Part shown: one piece after another, positions 38,227 to 47,476 of the stretch
Layout: every line of letters starts with the position of its first letter
How positions within the stretch are numbered: the first letter of the stretch is position 1
Source of the DNA: Anthostomella pinea
Lineage: Eukaryota; Ascomycota; Sordariomycetes; Xylariales; Xylariaceae
DNA: 64,000 nucleotides
Direction: 5' to 3'
Assembly: GCA_963556695.1 (NCBI GenBank)
Contig: CAUWAG010000003.1
Coordinates: forward strand, 7,998,001-8,062,000
Notes under the pieces: generated by a model
What the model was told of the DNA's origin: nothing
Database searches by the model: none
The model's input: only the letters and a program-made list of their open reading frames with translations
Translations under genes and position numbers: made by a program

Positions 38227-39233
38227 TCAGTATAAAAGCTCCAATCCACAATTCCCAAGCCGGAACCTCGAGCGAAGCCCCTCGTTAGCTAACAGATCCG
38301 CCTCGCGATTCTGAGCCCGCGGCACCAGCCACCAGTCGACGGCGACCTCGGTCCGCTTGGCCGTGAGCCAGCCGTTGGTCGCCCACTTTTCGACCCAGCT
38401 CGTCATGCCTTCGACCAGGTACGAGGAGTCGGACTTGACGACCACGTGCTGCACGGGGCACAGCTTGTCGCAGGACTCCGGTATATTGCAGGGGAACTGG
38501 CCGCCGCGCACCGTATTCCCTCACAAATTGGAGTCAGTAATTACTCCTTTTATATGTTTTGCCGGAAAACAGGGAGTCGTAATGCACGTCTCGGGAGCAA
38601 GTGCTCTTCTTGACACAGGCTAGAAGAGGAAATCCGCCCCTGAGACACGGCCGGAAGGGGCAATAGGAGACTCTAAAATGTACCTACACGGCTGCACGGC
38701 CGTCAACGCGCCGATGGCCGCCGTCAGCTCGGCGCGCTGGCTCGTGTGCGGCGTCCCGGCCGGCGGCACGACGCGAAATGACAGTTTCCCTGCGTCATGT
38801 CCGTTGCGCTGTCATACAGCTCATCGTCGCACTGCTCGTCGTTGCCAAAATACACGCCGCACGCAGATGTGGTCGCGCCGGCGGTGCCATTGCCGGGGCA
38901 GGCGCCGTCCACGGCTACGATCAGCGAGTCTAGGTGGTAGCCGTAACGGCCACACTGCGATATCTGTGATTAGTGATTGCCTCCGTGATGAGATTCGTCT
39001 TGTCTGGTAAAAGTAGGTTCTCACGGGACATGTCCCCGGTGCGGAGCTGGCGCACCGCACGTGGACGAAGCCGCTGTTGCCGATTACTTCGAGGTTATTT
39101 GCGTGTCGCGGCCCGTGCTTGAGGTAGGAGGGGAAGGGGAAGCGGTTGGGGTCGAGCCAGGGAAGCCGCCCTTGTGATGCGAGTGCGTGTAGGTCTCTTC
39201 GCCGTCGGAATCGGCCATGTCGGTGTCGGCCAT
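38227..39233 (-). pseudogene. RNase H-like gene, probably broken
   Basis: The RNase H fold can be read in pieces on the minus strand. All four catalytic acidic residues are present: Asp in LIVAVDGACPGNGTAG, Glu in SQRAELTAAIGAL, Asp in HVVVKSDSSYLVEG and Asp in NREADLLANEGL. The pieces are not in one frame. A shift is needed near 39160 to join the ATG frame (39233) to PWLDPNRFPFPSYLKHGP. Another is needed between about 38790 and 38812 to join YFGNDEQCDDELYD to FRVVPPAGTPHTSQRAEL. I found no intron that fixes either. About 20 residues usually found between WLTAKRTEVA and WWLVPRAQNREAD are also missing. Two introns have good splice sites: 38955-39024, and 38520-38687, which is the introner-like element. 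Sequencing error is an alternative to true decay. Confidence 0.7.
38520..38687 (-). mobile_element. Introner-like element, copy B (intron of RNase H-like gene)
   Basis: This 168-bp intron has donor GTAGGT at 38687 and acceptor GAG at 38520. Splicing gives the in-frame join ALTAVQP-W-NTVRGGQFP. It aligns end to end with the 160-bp Argonaute intron at 147-306. By eye it is about 85 percent identical outside one variable segment, where copy B is about 8 bp longer. Shared blocks include TACATTTT.GAGTCTC, ATTGCCCCTTC, GTGTCTC, TTTCCTCTTCT, CTTGCTCCCGAGA and the 3' end AGGAGT.ATTACTGACTC. The orientation is sense in both genes. Confidence 0.8.
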
Positions 39234-39245
39234 GATGGACGGGTG

Positions 39246-39345
39246 TGAGTGACAGACTTGATGTGAATGAGACAGGGATCAGGTGGCGATGGGTATGAGT
39301 GACAGACTTGATGTTGATGAGACGGGGCCAAATGTGGCGATGGCT
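39246..39345. repeat. 50-bp tandem duplication
   Basis: Two adjacent 50-bp units, each beginning TGAGTGACAGACTTGATGT, lie just upstream of the first ATG of the RNase H-like gene. They differ at about ten positions, so the duplication is not recent. Confidence 0.85.
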
Positions 39346-39839
39346 GTTCTGTCGCCTGTCGTTTGAGTTCACGCGATTCCTGAACGGTACTGTACGTCTA
39401 CCCGTTTGCACATGTCATCCTTTGTCCCGAGCCTGTGGTCTTTCCGTTTGGTGTTTTGATTACCCCAACTGCCCTGCAACCTACCTCGCTCTAGACTCTA
39501 GCAATTGCCGGCGTCTTTGCCTTTGTTGTGTGGGGCTGGCGAGGCTCTTTTCTGCACGCAAGCCACTCGCGCTGGACAGGTGAACCTGGGATGAATCTGC
39601 ACAGATCTACGGTATGTATTTGATGTCTCATTTATGTGCCACGAAATGATTACCACGCTGTTATTACTTCCTGGTGTCTTCTCTCCATTAGCAATAAACG
39701 ATAACAATATGAAGAGAGAAGATGAGCAAGATGGGAAGTGCCGAGTAGGCGAGACCGAAAGCGAGAGAATAAACTTTTCCCCTGGCCTCCATGTGCGAAG
39801 GTCTTAAATAACATGATGTGGGTCCCGTCTATACATACA

Positions 39840-40341
39840 GCGTCGCCAGCAACTCCAGCCCCTATATCAATAACACGAAGTTGTGGTCGGATCGTGAGCT
39901 GCAGTCAGCGCGCTATGGCCTAGAGCAAGGGCTTTGTCGAAGAAGCAGGCGTACGTCAACCAGGCACACTCCATCCTTCACTAGTATTACGAGAACCGGC
40001 TGCTACGTTGTTGGGCCAAAATCACGACTTCTAGGAGATGGCTGAGCTACTTGGTGTACAAGTCGATCATGCCGCCCAGGCTTCAAAACTCATGCCTTTT
40101 CGCGCTCTATGATACATGGCAATTGCTTAGGCAGACATCCGAAATAGGTCCTGCTTGCCTTGATGGAACCGGGAGGCCATCGCTGGTCTATATCTGCTTC
40201 GATGGCAACGAAGACATGGTGCGACTGAAAATGGCAGACCATCTTTCAGGAGTTCCTGTATTCGGCGTACTAATTTCCAGTGGCATGGTACTGGGACAGA
40301 ACATCGGTTACGAAGGCTCTGCTTCGGCGTTCGAAGCTTGA
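39840..40341 (+). pseudogene. Possible degraded coding remnant, family unknown
   Basis: Coding-like text can be followed across broken frames. It runs FVEEAGVRQPGTLHPSLVLR up to a TAG at about 40031, then MAELLGVQVDHAAQASKLMP. After a one-base shift near 40108 it continues YDTWQLLRQTSEIGPACLDG and SLVYICFDGNEDMVRLKMAD to 40341. I do not recognise the family. The breaks could mean an old gene or chance open frames. The rest of the 39346-40662 interval holds nothing else I can support. Confidence 0.25.
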
Positions 40342-40662
40342 CGGGCCTCAACAGCATTCTACAACATGACGGGAACGACACCACCCCGACGCTAACCGAG
40401 CTCGAGACCGGGTTTCACGACGTTCATTTGCCAAGAGCGCACTCTTCTCGATATATCGTTCCCGGTCCTACATTTCATTCCCACAACATATATCTCTTCG
40501 ATAACCTACATAGGTTTCCAGCTCGTCACACAACATCTAGTAGCCCTCTTCGAAGATAGGTATCTCACACTTCAATAGTTTCGCTGGGCTTCATCTTTGG
40601 CAAATCACTCTCCTATCAACTCGCCACCAGACCACCGTCCAGCAACTGGGCCAACCACAGCC

Positions 40663-41814
40663 ATGGCCCAAAGACGCCTACCCCCCCTCCGCCTCGGCAT
40701 CGAAGCCGTCAAGACCGACGACGTCTCGCTCATGTCCGCAGTCATCGCCCAAGCCTCGGAACCCGACTCCCGCCAAAAAGCCGCAGAAGTCATGCAGCGC
40801 AGCCTCGCCCGCGCCTGCTCTCGCCATGCCCTTAAAGTCCTCCGCTACCTCCTGGACGAGCAAGGCGCCGACGTCCACACCATCCACCCTAGAAACCTCT
40901 TCCATGCCGAAGGCACGGGCCCTTCGACCGAAGTCCTAAAGATTCTGCTGCAGCATGGTTGGGATATCAATAGCCGGCAAGATCGCACCGATGCCCCCTT
41001 GCTCTGGCGCGTGACGGGTGATTATGAGTTGACGAAATGGTGTCTCGACCACGGCGCCAGCGTGCATGTTCCCGGCGACACGCCGTCGCCGCCGAGCGGT
41101 AGTGGTGCCGGTCCCGTGCCGCGGACGCCGCTGCTGGAGTGCGCGGCGCGAAGCGGCAACGTGCAGACTTTCGAGCTCCTACGTTCCGCAGGTGCGAAAA
41201 TGACGCCCGCGGTGTTGTGTCGGGCGTGCGACGCAGCGGCGCTGTACGTCCCTTCCCCGGCTAACACGACGAGCATCGACATGGACCTCCACAACTCCGC
41301 TCGCGAGGAAAGGATGGCTGTGGTCCGATACTTGGTCTCCACCCTGCACCTCGACGTGAATGCCGAGGGTCGTTGGGCGGGCTCCAGTTGCACGACTCCT
41401 TTGTGCCATGTCGCGGACAGGAGCAACCGCGGCGACAAGGACGCCAGGGAGCTGATCTGGTTCCTTATGGATTCCGGGGCGGATCCGAAGTTGAAAGGTT
41501 CGAAGGCGGAGCTGGGGGATGGGCTGGGCTTGAGCGCCGTGGAGTGCGCGGAAATGATGGGGAATGAGGGCTTTCTGGCAGCGGTCAGGGAGTGGGAGGA
41601 GAGAAAGAAGGGCGGGAGTGAGGGTGCCCCGTTAAATAGAGCCGTGACATGTATATCCACAGATCTTTACGTTTGCAAGCGATACTCATGCCTTTCTCCG
41701 AATAGCACCAGTAGTGAGAATGATGATAATGACGTTAGGGGGGTTGAAGGGCTTGTTACTGTCCTGTTGCATGGCGGCTCGATACGACTCAGTGAACTGT
41801 TGTCAAAAGTATAA
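40663..41814 (+). CDS. Ankyrin-repeat protein
   Basis: This single-exon gene codes 383 residues from the ATG at 40663, which has a good fungal start context (CAGCCATGG). Helical repeats of ankyrin type can be seen: ALKVLRYLLDEQGADVHTI, STEVLKILLQHGWDINSRQ, DYELTKWCLDHGASVHVPG, TPLLECAARSGNVQTFELLR and ARELIWFLMDSGADPKLKG. They cover about residues 60-290. The N-terminus is unremarkable and the last 80 residues are low in structure, with a Ser/Asn/Asp patch. No enzymatic domain is fused. Ankyrin proteins bind other proteins, but no partner can be named. Fungal genomes hold many such genes, often variable between strains. Confidence 0.82.
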   Translation: MAQRRLPPLRLGIEAVKTDDVSLMSAVIAQASEPDSRQKAAEVMQRSLARACSRHALKVLRYLLDEQGADVHTIHPRNLFHAEGTGPSTEVLKILLQHGWDINSRQDRTDAPLLWRVTGDYELTKWCLDHGASVHVPGDTPSPPSGSGAGPVPRTPLLECAARSGNVQTFELLRSAGAKMTPAVLCRACDAAALYVPSPANTTSIDMDLHNSAREERMAVVRYLVSTLHLDVNAEGRWAGSSCTTPLCHVADRSNRGDKDARELIWFLMDSGADPKLKGSKAELGDGLGLSAVECAEMMGNEGFLAAVREWEERKKGGSEGAPLNRAVTCISTDLYVCKRYSCLSPNSTSSENDDNDVRGVEGLVTVLLHGGSIRLSELLSKV

Positions 41815-41996
41815 TTTATGCAAGCCGTGAAGCGCAAAATATCATAGTGACTTGTTCGACACCGAGCCAAACGTCAACACGTGAAACACGAACGCCTGCA
41901 TGCATGAGAACCTAAGTATACACAGACCACCCTGCCCTATGCCTCACCCCCACGCACCACGTGCGCTCGATGAGGTATCGAACTTCGACCCCGACT

Positions 41997-43103
41997 CTAG
42001 AATATGACATCTTCTTCCTCGCCAGTAGCCAACATGTCAGCTGGCCCTGAGTCATCATCCGGCTGAACGTTCTCCTGATCTGCCTTTGCCGCGGCTTCCT
42101 TCTTGGCCTTCATCTCAGCGTCTGCAGCAGCAACGTCGCGCTGTTTCTTGCCGGCAACTTTCTTCAATCTGTAGAACTCTTCTCGGTCCAGCTCGTCGAG
42201 TTCGGAGTTGATGTCTTTACCTATATTAGTACGGGCCAAGAAATAGTGGAGCGGGTCAGCGTACACTTGATGGTGTTCTCTGTTCTGGGTATAATGACGT
42301 GCTCACTGCCGACAATATTAGCTGGAGCCCTTCAGGCAGCACTGGAGACTATTACATGGCATTGACTGTCAAGAAGGTTAGCTTAGAAGACCACAGAGAC
42401 TGGCACTCGTAGCTTACCTCTTCGGTTGACAACCTTGATCACCTCATCCAAGATGACAAAGGCAGTCTGCAGACTCGCAAGTTCGACCAGCGTCTCTACA
42501 GCGCGGGCGTATGTCTCTCTGCATCTCTGTACTTGTTGACCACCCTTGCCAAGACCCGTCAGGCCGAAATCGTTATTTCCCTCCGTCAGGTAGCTCTCGA
42601 AGGCGGGCAGGAAGACACCAGAAACGTTCTCCTGCTTCGTGCGTAACCGAAACCGTGCTGATCGCGCAGACTCCTGTACTTGATAGCCTATGTCTCCTCC
42701 CACGGCGTACGATACTTCTGCCAGGGAAAACGCAGCGATCTGCATGACCCGTCCCATCTTGCGCTTCGCCTCGTCGATTCGCCGCGTGATGTCTATACTA
42801 TCGTCAATACCGGATCGAGGATGGCGGTTCACATCGTTTCAAGGTACCTCGGAATCGCCTATCGAAGATGTTAGTGAATAGACTATATCAAGGCGGGTGT
42901 GGTTGGGCTGGACGTACTTGGTAAGTGCCTCACTCTTGCGCTTCAGCAGGCTGTGGCCGGTCTCAGCTCCCTTTAACTTTGCCTTCATGAGACCCAACGA
43001 CTGTCTCGTCGGGAAGACCGCCTCTCGGTCCTGTAGGTCGTGTCAGTGTCAAGCGCAGCTACGGGGACAGCTTGCGCTTGCGACGTACTGCAGCTCCAGA
43101 CAT
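41997..43103 (-). CDS. VMA8: V-type H+-ATPase subunit D (V1 central stalk)
   Basis: Subunit D forms the central rotor stalk of the V1 sector, coupling ATP hydrolysis to proton pumping into the vacuole. Seven exons (43089-43103, 42918-43030, 42848-42858, 42418-42792, 42356-42365, 42265-42305, 41997-42214) join to 260 residues, the normal length. The product reads MSGAADREAVFPTRQSLGLM, KAKLKGAETGHSLLKRKSEA, then RFRDITRRIDEAKRKMGRVM, VSGVFLPAFESY, GLGKGGQQVQRCRETYARAV, LQTAFVILDEVIKVVNRRVN, AIEHVIIPRTENTIKYINSE and LDELDREEFYRLKKVAGKKQ. Two exons are tiny, 11 and 10 nt. The last intron needs donor GTACGC and acceptor AAAG to give the conserved NTIKYINSELDELDREEF. The C-terminal tail is acidic. 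The gene is divergent from SYF1. Confidence 0.95.
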
Positions 43104-43579
43104 GTTTGATAGCTATGTTCCGGCGCGTTTTAGGGGTGGTTCGGTGAGGGCGTTGGTACAGGGACTCGGGAGACCAGGCGGTATAGGAGACAAAATTCCA
43201 GATGGCAATACGAGGTCGTGGTGAAGGAGATCGGCTCGGGCTGAGCTCGAGGTTGTTCCAGGTTCCTGGCGTTGAATTGAAGCTACTCACCCACATGCTC
43301 ATGATGGGGTCCATACAGTACACATCTACAGTGTAAACAATTTCGGACGGTGTGGAGGAAATAGCTCACCATGACCAATCAGCCTGAGGCCAAAAATAAG
43401 AAAGTCGCGGTCCAAACTTCAAGATCATTCGTTCCTCTCACCACCTGCATTTGGGCGCCGACCTGACCCTCCCTTCTTAACGATGCGCTGATGCCGACGC
43501 CTGTTCCTTCGATCCGCAGCATCCAACGACTGCGATACCTCGCGCGCGGCGACCATTGTCGGTAACAAGACTGGCAGCG
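43104..43579. promoter_or_regulatory. Shared promoter between VMA8 and SYF1
   Basis: This 476-bp interval separates the start codons of two divergent housekeeping genes, so it must hold both promoters. I could not identify individual factor sites with confidence. Confidence 0.7.
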
Positions 43580-46177
43580 ATGCCTCCGAATGGGGTGACC
43601 AACGGCTCCCGTACCGCCCGACAGCCAGATCTTCACCTTGTCGTAAGTCTCAACCTGGTCGGCGCAAACTCCCGACAGTCTGCTGATGACTGAATGCAGG
43701 CAGACGAAGATGCCGTCTACGAACAGGACATCCTACGAGACCCGGGTAGCACCAAGCCATGGCTAGCATACATACAATTCAAGTTCCAGCATGGCACAGT
43801 CCAAGAGCAAGCCTTCGTCCTTGAGCGAGCTTGCCAACAGCTGCCGAGGTCGTACAAGCTTTGGAAAATGGTGAGCAGCCATTCCACAGGTCTCATCCCG
43901 CGACGGACAAGTGTGCTGACACTCGCCTAGTATTTGCGATTCCGAACGAAGCATGTCTCAAAGCTAAACGCCGCCGTCTTCGTCTCCGAGTACCGAAAAG
44001 TCAATGCGCTGTTCGAGCGAGCCCTGATCCTACTGAACAAAATGCCGCGCATATGGGAGATGTACCTCAAGTTCTTGCTCCAGCAGCCCCTCGTCACTCT
44101 GACGCGACGTGCGTTCGATCGAGCTCTACGAGCCCTCCCTATAACTCAACACAACAGGATATGGTCGCTGTATCGACCCTTCGCAAACTCTGCTGCGGGA
44201 GAGACTGCGGTGAAGATCTGGCGACGGTACATGCAAGTCCACCCGGAAGACGCGGAAGACTTCATCGAGCTCCTGACACAGGTTGGGCTATATACCGAGG
44301 CTGTAAAGAAGTACATCGATATCCTGAACAATCCGCGATTCAACAGCAAACAGGGCAAGGGGCATTACGAACTATGGAGCGAGATGGTTGATATACTGGT
44401 GGAACACGCCAACGAGATCGAGACAGGTCACGAGTCCGGCATCAACGTTGAACTGATAATACGCAGCGGGATTGATAGGTTTGCGGACCAGAGAGGGAAG
44501 CTCTGGTGTGGTTTGGCTACATACTGGGCTAGGAGAGGGAGCTTTGAGCGGGCAAGAGATATCTTTGAAGAGGGCATAACGACTGTCATGACCGTACGCG
44601 ATTTCACCCTCATATTCGACACATACGCAGAGTTCGAGGAATCCATCATCGGCGCGCTGATGGAGCTTGCATCAAAGCGAGCAGAAGAAGGCAAACTCGA
44701 CGAAGACGCGGATTTCGACTTGGACATACGGATGATGCGCTTCGAGCAATTGATGGACCGGAGGCCTTTCCTGCTGAATGATGTTCTGCTCCGACAGAAT
44801 CCCAACAATGTCGGGGAATGGGAGAAGCGGGTGGCGTTATGGGGGGCCAACAACGTCGAGGTCGTGCAAACATACACCGATGCCATTGCTGCGATCCAGC
44901 CAAAGAAGGCCGTTGGACCGTTCCACCAATTATGGGCAAACTACGCCAAATTCTACGAGAAGGGAGGGGATATCCGCAATGCGAGGATTATCATGGAGAA
45001 GGCCGTCAAGGTACCCTTCAAGTCGGTTACCGAACTTGCTGATATGTGGATCGAATGGGCCGAGATGGAACTACGGAACGAGAACTTCGACGACGCTGTC
45101 AAGATTATGGCCAAGGCCGTGCAGGCTCCAAAAAGGTCAACGGTCGACTATTTTGACGAGACTCTTTCACCGCAACAAAGGGTACATAAGAGTTGGAAGC
45201 TATGGAGCTTCTACGTCGACCTTGTCGAAAGTGTCAGCTCTCTCGATGAGACAAAGAAGGTATATGAGCGAATATTCGAACTTCGGATCGCCACCCCGCA
45301 AACAGTCGTCAACTACGCCAACCTGATGGAGGAACACAAGTACTACGAGGAGTCGTTCAAGATATTCGAGCGGGGACTCGACCTCTTCAGTTACCCGGTC
45401 GCCTTCGAGCTATGGAATCTCTACCTGACGAAAGCTGTGGACCGAAAGATTGGGATCGAACGATTGCGAGATCTCTTTGAACAAGCTGTGGAGGACTGCC
45501 CGCCAAAGTTCGCCAAGGTGCTGTATCTCATGTATGGTAACCTTGAAGAGGAAAGGGGACTGGCAAGGCACGCCATGCGCATCTACGAGCGAGCTACAAG
45601 GGCTGTGTCGGACGAGGACCGCGCTGACATGTTCAACTTTTACATCACCAAGTCGGCATCGAACTTTGGGTTACCATCTACAAGACCGATATACGAAAGA
45701 GCTATAGCAGCCCTCCCCGACGAAGAGGCCCGGGACATGTGTCTCAAGTTTGCCGACATGGAGAAGCGCCTTGGCGAGATCGACCGCGCTCGCGCTATTT
45801 ACGGTCACGCATCACAATTCTGCGACCCTCGGACGAACCCGGCCTTCTGGACGAAATGGGAACAGTTCGAGGTGCAGCATGGCAACGAGGATACCTACAA
45901 GGAGATGCTTCGGATCAAGCGCAGCGTGCAAGCGCAGTACAACACCGATGTCAACTTCATCGCATCGCAAGCCCTCGCACGCAGCCAACAAGCAAGAGGC
46001 GCGGAAACGAACGGAGACTCGGAGGTTGCGGATGCCATGGAGAAGCTGGAACGGCACACCCGAGCCCCGGCAGGATTCGTGGCATCGAGTACTGGGATTT
46101 CGGGGTCGATAAAAAACGAGCCGGTGGTGGCTTCGAATCCGGATGCCATCGATATCGATGGCATGGATGATGATTGA
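43580..46177 (+). CDS. SYF1: Pre-mRNA splicing factor Syf1 (XAB2), NineTeen complex
   Basis: Syf1 is a HAT-repeat scaffold of the Prp19/NTC complex that stays with the spliceosome through catalysis. Exons 43580-43642, 43700-43870 and 43931-46177 join to 826 residues, typical of the family. HAT repeats run through almost the whole protein, starting DEDAVYEQDILRDPGSTKPW. They continue with HVSKLNAAVFVSEYRKVNAL, FERALILLNKMPRIWEMYL, NRIWSLYRPFA and VFELWNLYLTKAV-type units (here VAFELWNLYLTKAVDRKIG). The core ends FWTKWEQFEVQHGNEDTYKE and NTDVNFIASQALARSQ. The C-terminus is acidic and ends DIDGMDDD. The start at 43580 is supported by the short first exon MPPNGVTNGSRTARQPDLHL. The assignment is secure. 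Confidence 0.96.
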
Positions 46178-46929
46178 ATGACTGATCTGTAACTTGGCAT
46201 AGTAAAAGGGGGCAGCTGGCTAGTATTCCATAAGTACATGCGCCTCTGGGTTTTGTGCAGAGGCTCATGGAGGCGCAGGTTTCTCATCTATTCATGTGAA
46301 ATTTCAGTGTATACCATATCATTCACCATCCGCCTTTTGGTTCTGTTCACCCAATCCGACAGGTACTTCTGTGCTGACAGGTGCTCTCTTGCGCGCTGTC
46401 CTTCGATGAGATTTTGAGCTGACTATTTTCTTGCGTGAGCTACGCCGATTTGTAGGGAGTAAGACTGGATGATGAGGCCTCGCATATAGCTCGCTTCTAG
46501 AATACCGACGCGTTCTTCACGACGAAATCAATTTGAAGATCCAGGAGCCTTGCCACTGTGCATATGAAATGGAAGACAGAGTCATGCCCTTTTATGCCTG
46601 TCTGTAAGGTATGTATGCTCCAATGCCTTACTTGTTCCGACGAACTCACCAACCCAGCCACAGTCCGCAATCCTATACAGTATACGTGCCCCTATCCTGT
46701 CACCAAACGCCTTCAATCATTCTCGAGGTAGCATTTCAGCCATCATCCCCTAAGCCATTCATTCCCCAGCAGCAATCTCCATCCAGGACGACTCTACTCT
46801 CCCCCAGCAAGCAAGCAGAGCAGAGCGCTCCTCACTCAAACCCCAGACAAAAACTCATATTAAAAGACTCAAGGGCTCAAGGGCTCAAGGGCTCAAAGCA
46901 GACAACCGCGCCCCGTCGGCGCGCATCTC
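46178..46929. other. Convergent 3' flanks with an octamer repeat
   Basis: This is the 3' flank of SYF1 and of the small leftward gene that ends at 46930. Three tandem CTCAAGGG units at about 46868-46897 lie just past the end of the leftward gene. No other gene is supported. Confidence 0.55.
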
Positions 46930-47476
46930 CTAGACGTTCGACTTCCGTCTAGACTGGCCGCCGCTGCCCTGCTCGCTCTGGCTCTGCTGTCGCTGTCCTT
47001 TTTCCGGAGACTGCTGTTCGGCCGACGCGTTGCTGCTGCCCTTGCTGCTGATGGACCAGCGCTTGCTGTGCGCCTTGTGGAACTCCTCGACCGCGTCGCG
47101 GTTGCGCTCCACGTGGCCGTCGCGGCTGGAAGGTGTGGCGTAGATGGAGCCCTTGCGCTTCTGGAAGCGGGAGGGGAGGGTCTTGGATGCGTCTGCGGGG
47201 GGCAGGTTAGCTTGTCGATATGAGGTGCGTAGGGGAGCATTGGGAAATGGGTGTTCGTTGGGGGTGGAGTGCTTGTCAGTGTATGGAGTTGAAGGCAGCA
47301 TCCAGCACAACGGCGTCCAGGGGTTGATGTGAAAGTGTTCTTTCACGATATAGGGACAGAAGTAGAGACTCACCCCATTCGGCCGTGTCCGAGTAGTCCC
47401 GCGAGCCAGCCCGCTCTTTCGCAGGTTCCTCGAAGGTGTCTGCGTTGGCGAATTGGGATGTCTCGACGTTGGACAT
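46930..47476 (-). CDS. Small conserved fungal protein, function unknown
   Basis: Exons 47374-47476 and 46930-47192 join to 121 residues. The product begins MSNVETSQFANADTFEEPAK, ERAGSRDYSDTAEW, then DASKTLPSRFQKRKGSIYAT and PSSRDGHVERNRDAVEEFHK, and ends in a Ser/Gln/Arg-rich tail. There is no signal peptide or membrane helix; the protein is highly polar and probably disordered. The 181-bp intron (47193-47373) is long for this window. Its ends are GTGAGT and CCGCAG, and removing it joins EW|DASKTLP in frame. I believe similar short proteins occur in other Pezizomycotina, but I know of no function and give none. Confidence 0.72.

Noticed and set aside
46611..46952. 113-codon plus-strand open frame at the end of the small conserved gene
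   Set aside because: It is low-complexity Ser/Pro/Gln-rich text that includes the CTCAAGGG repeats and overlaps the opposite coding exon.
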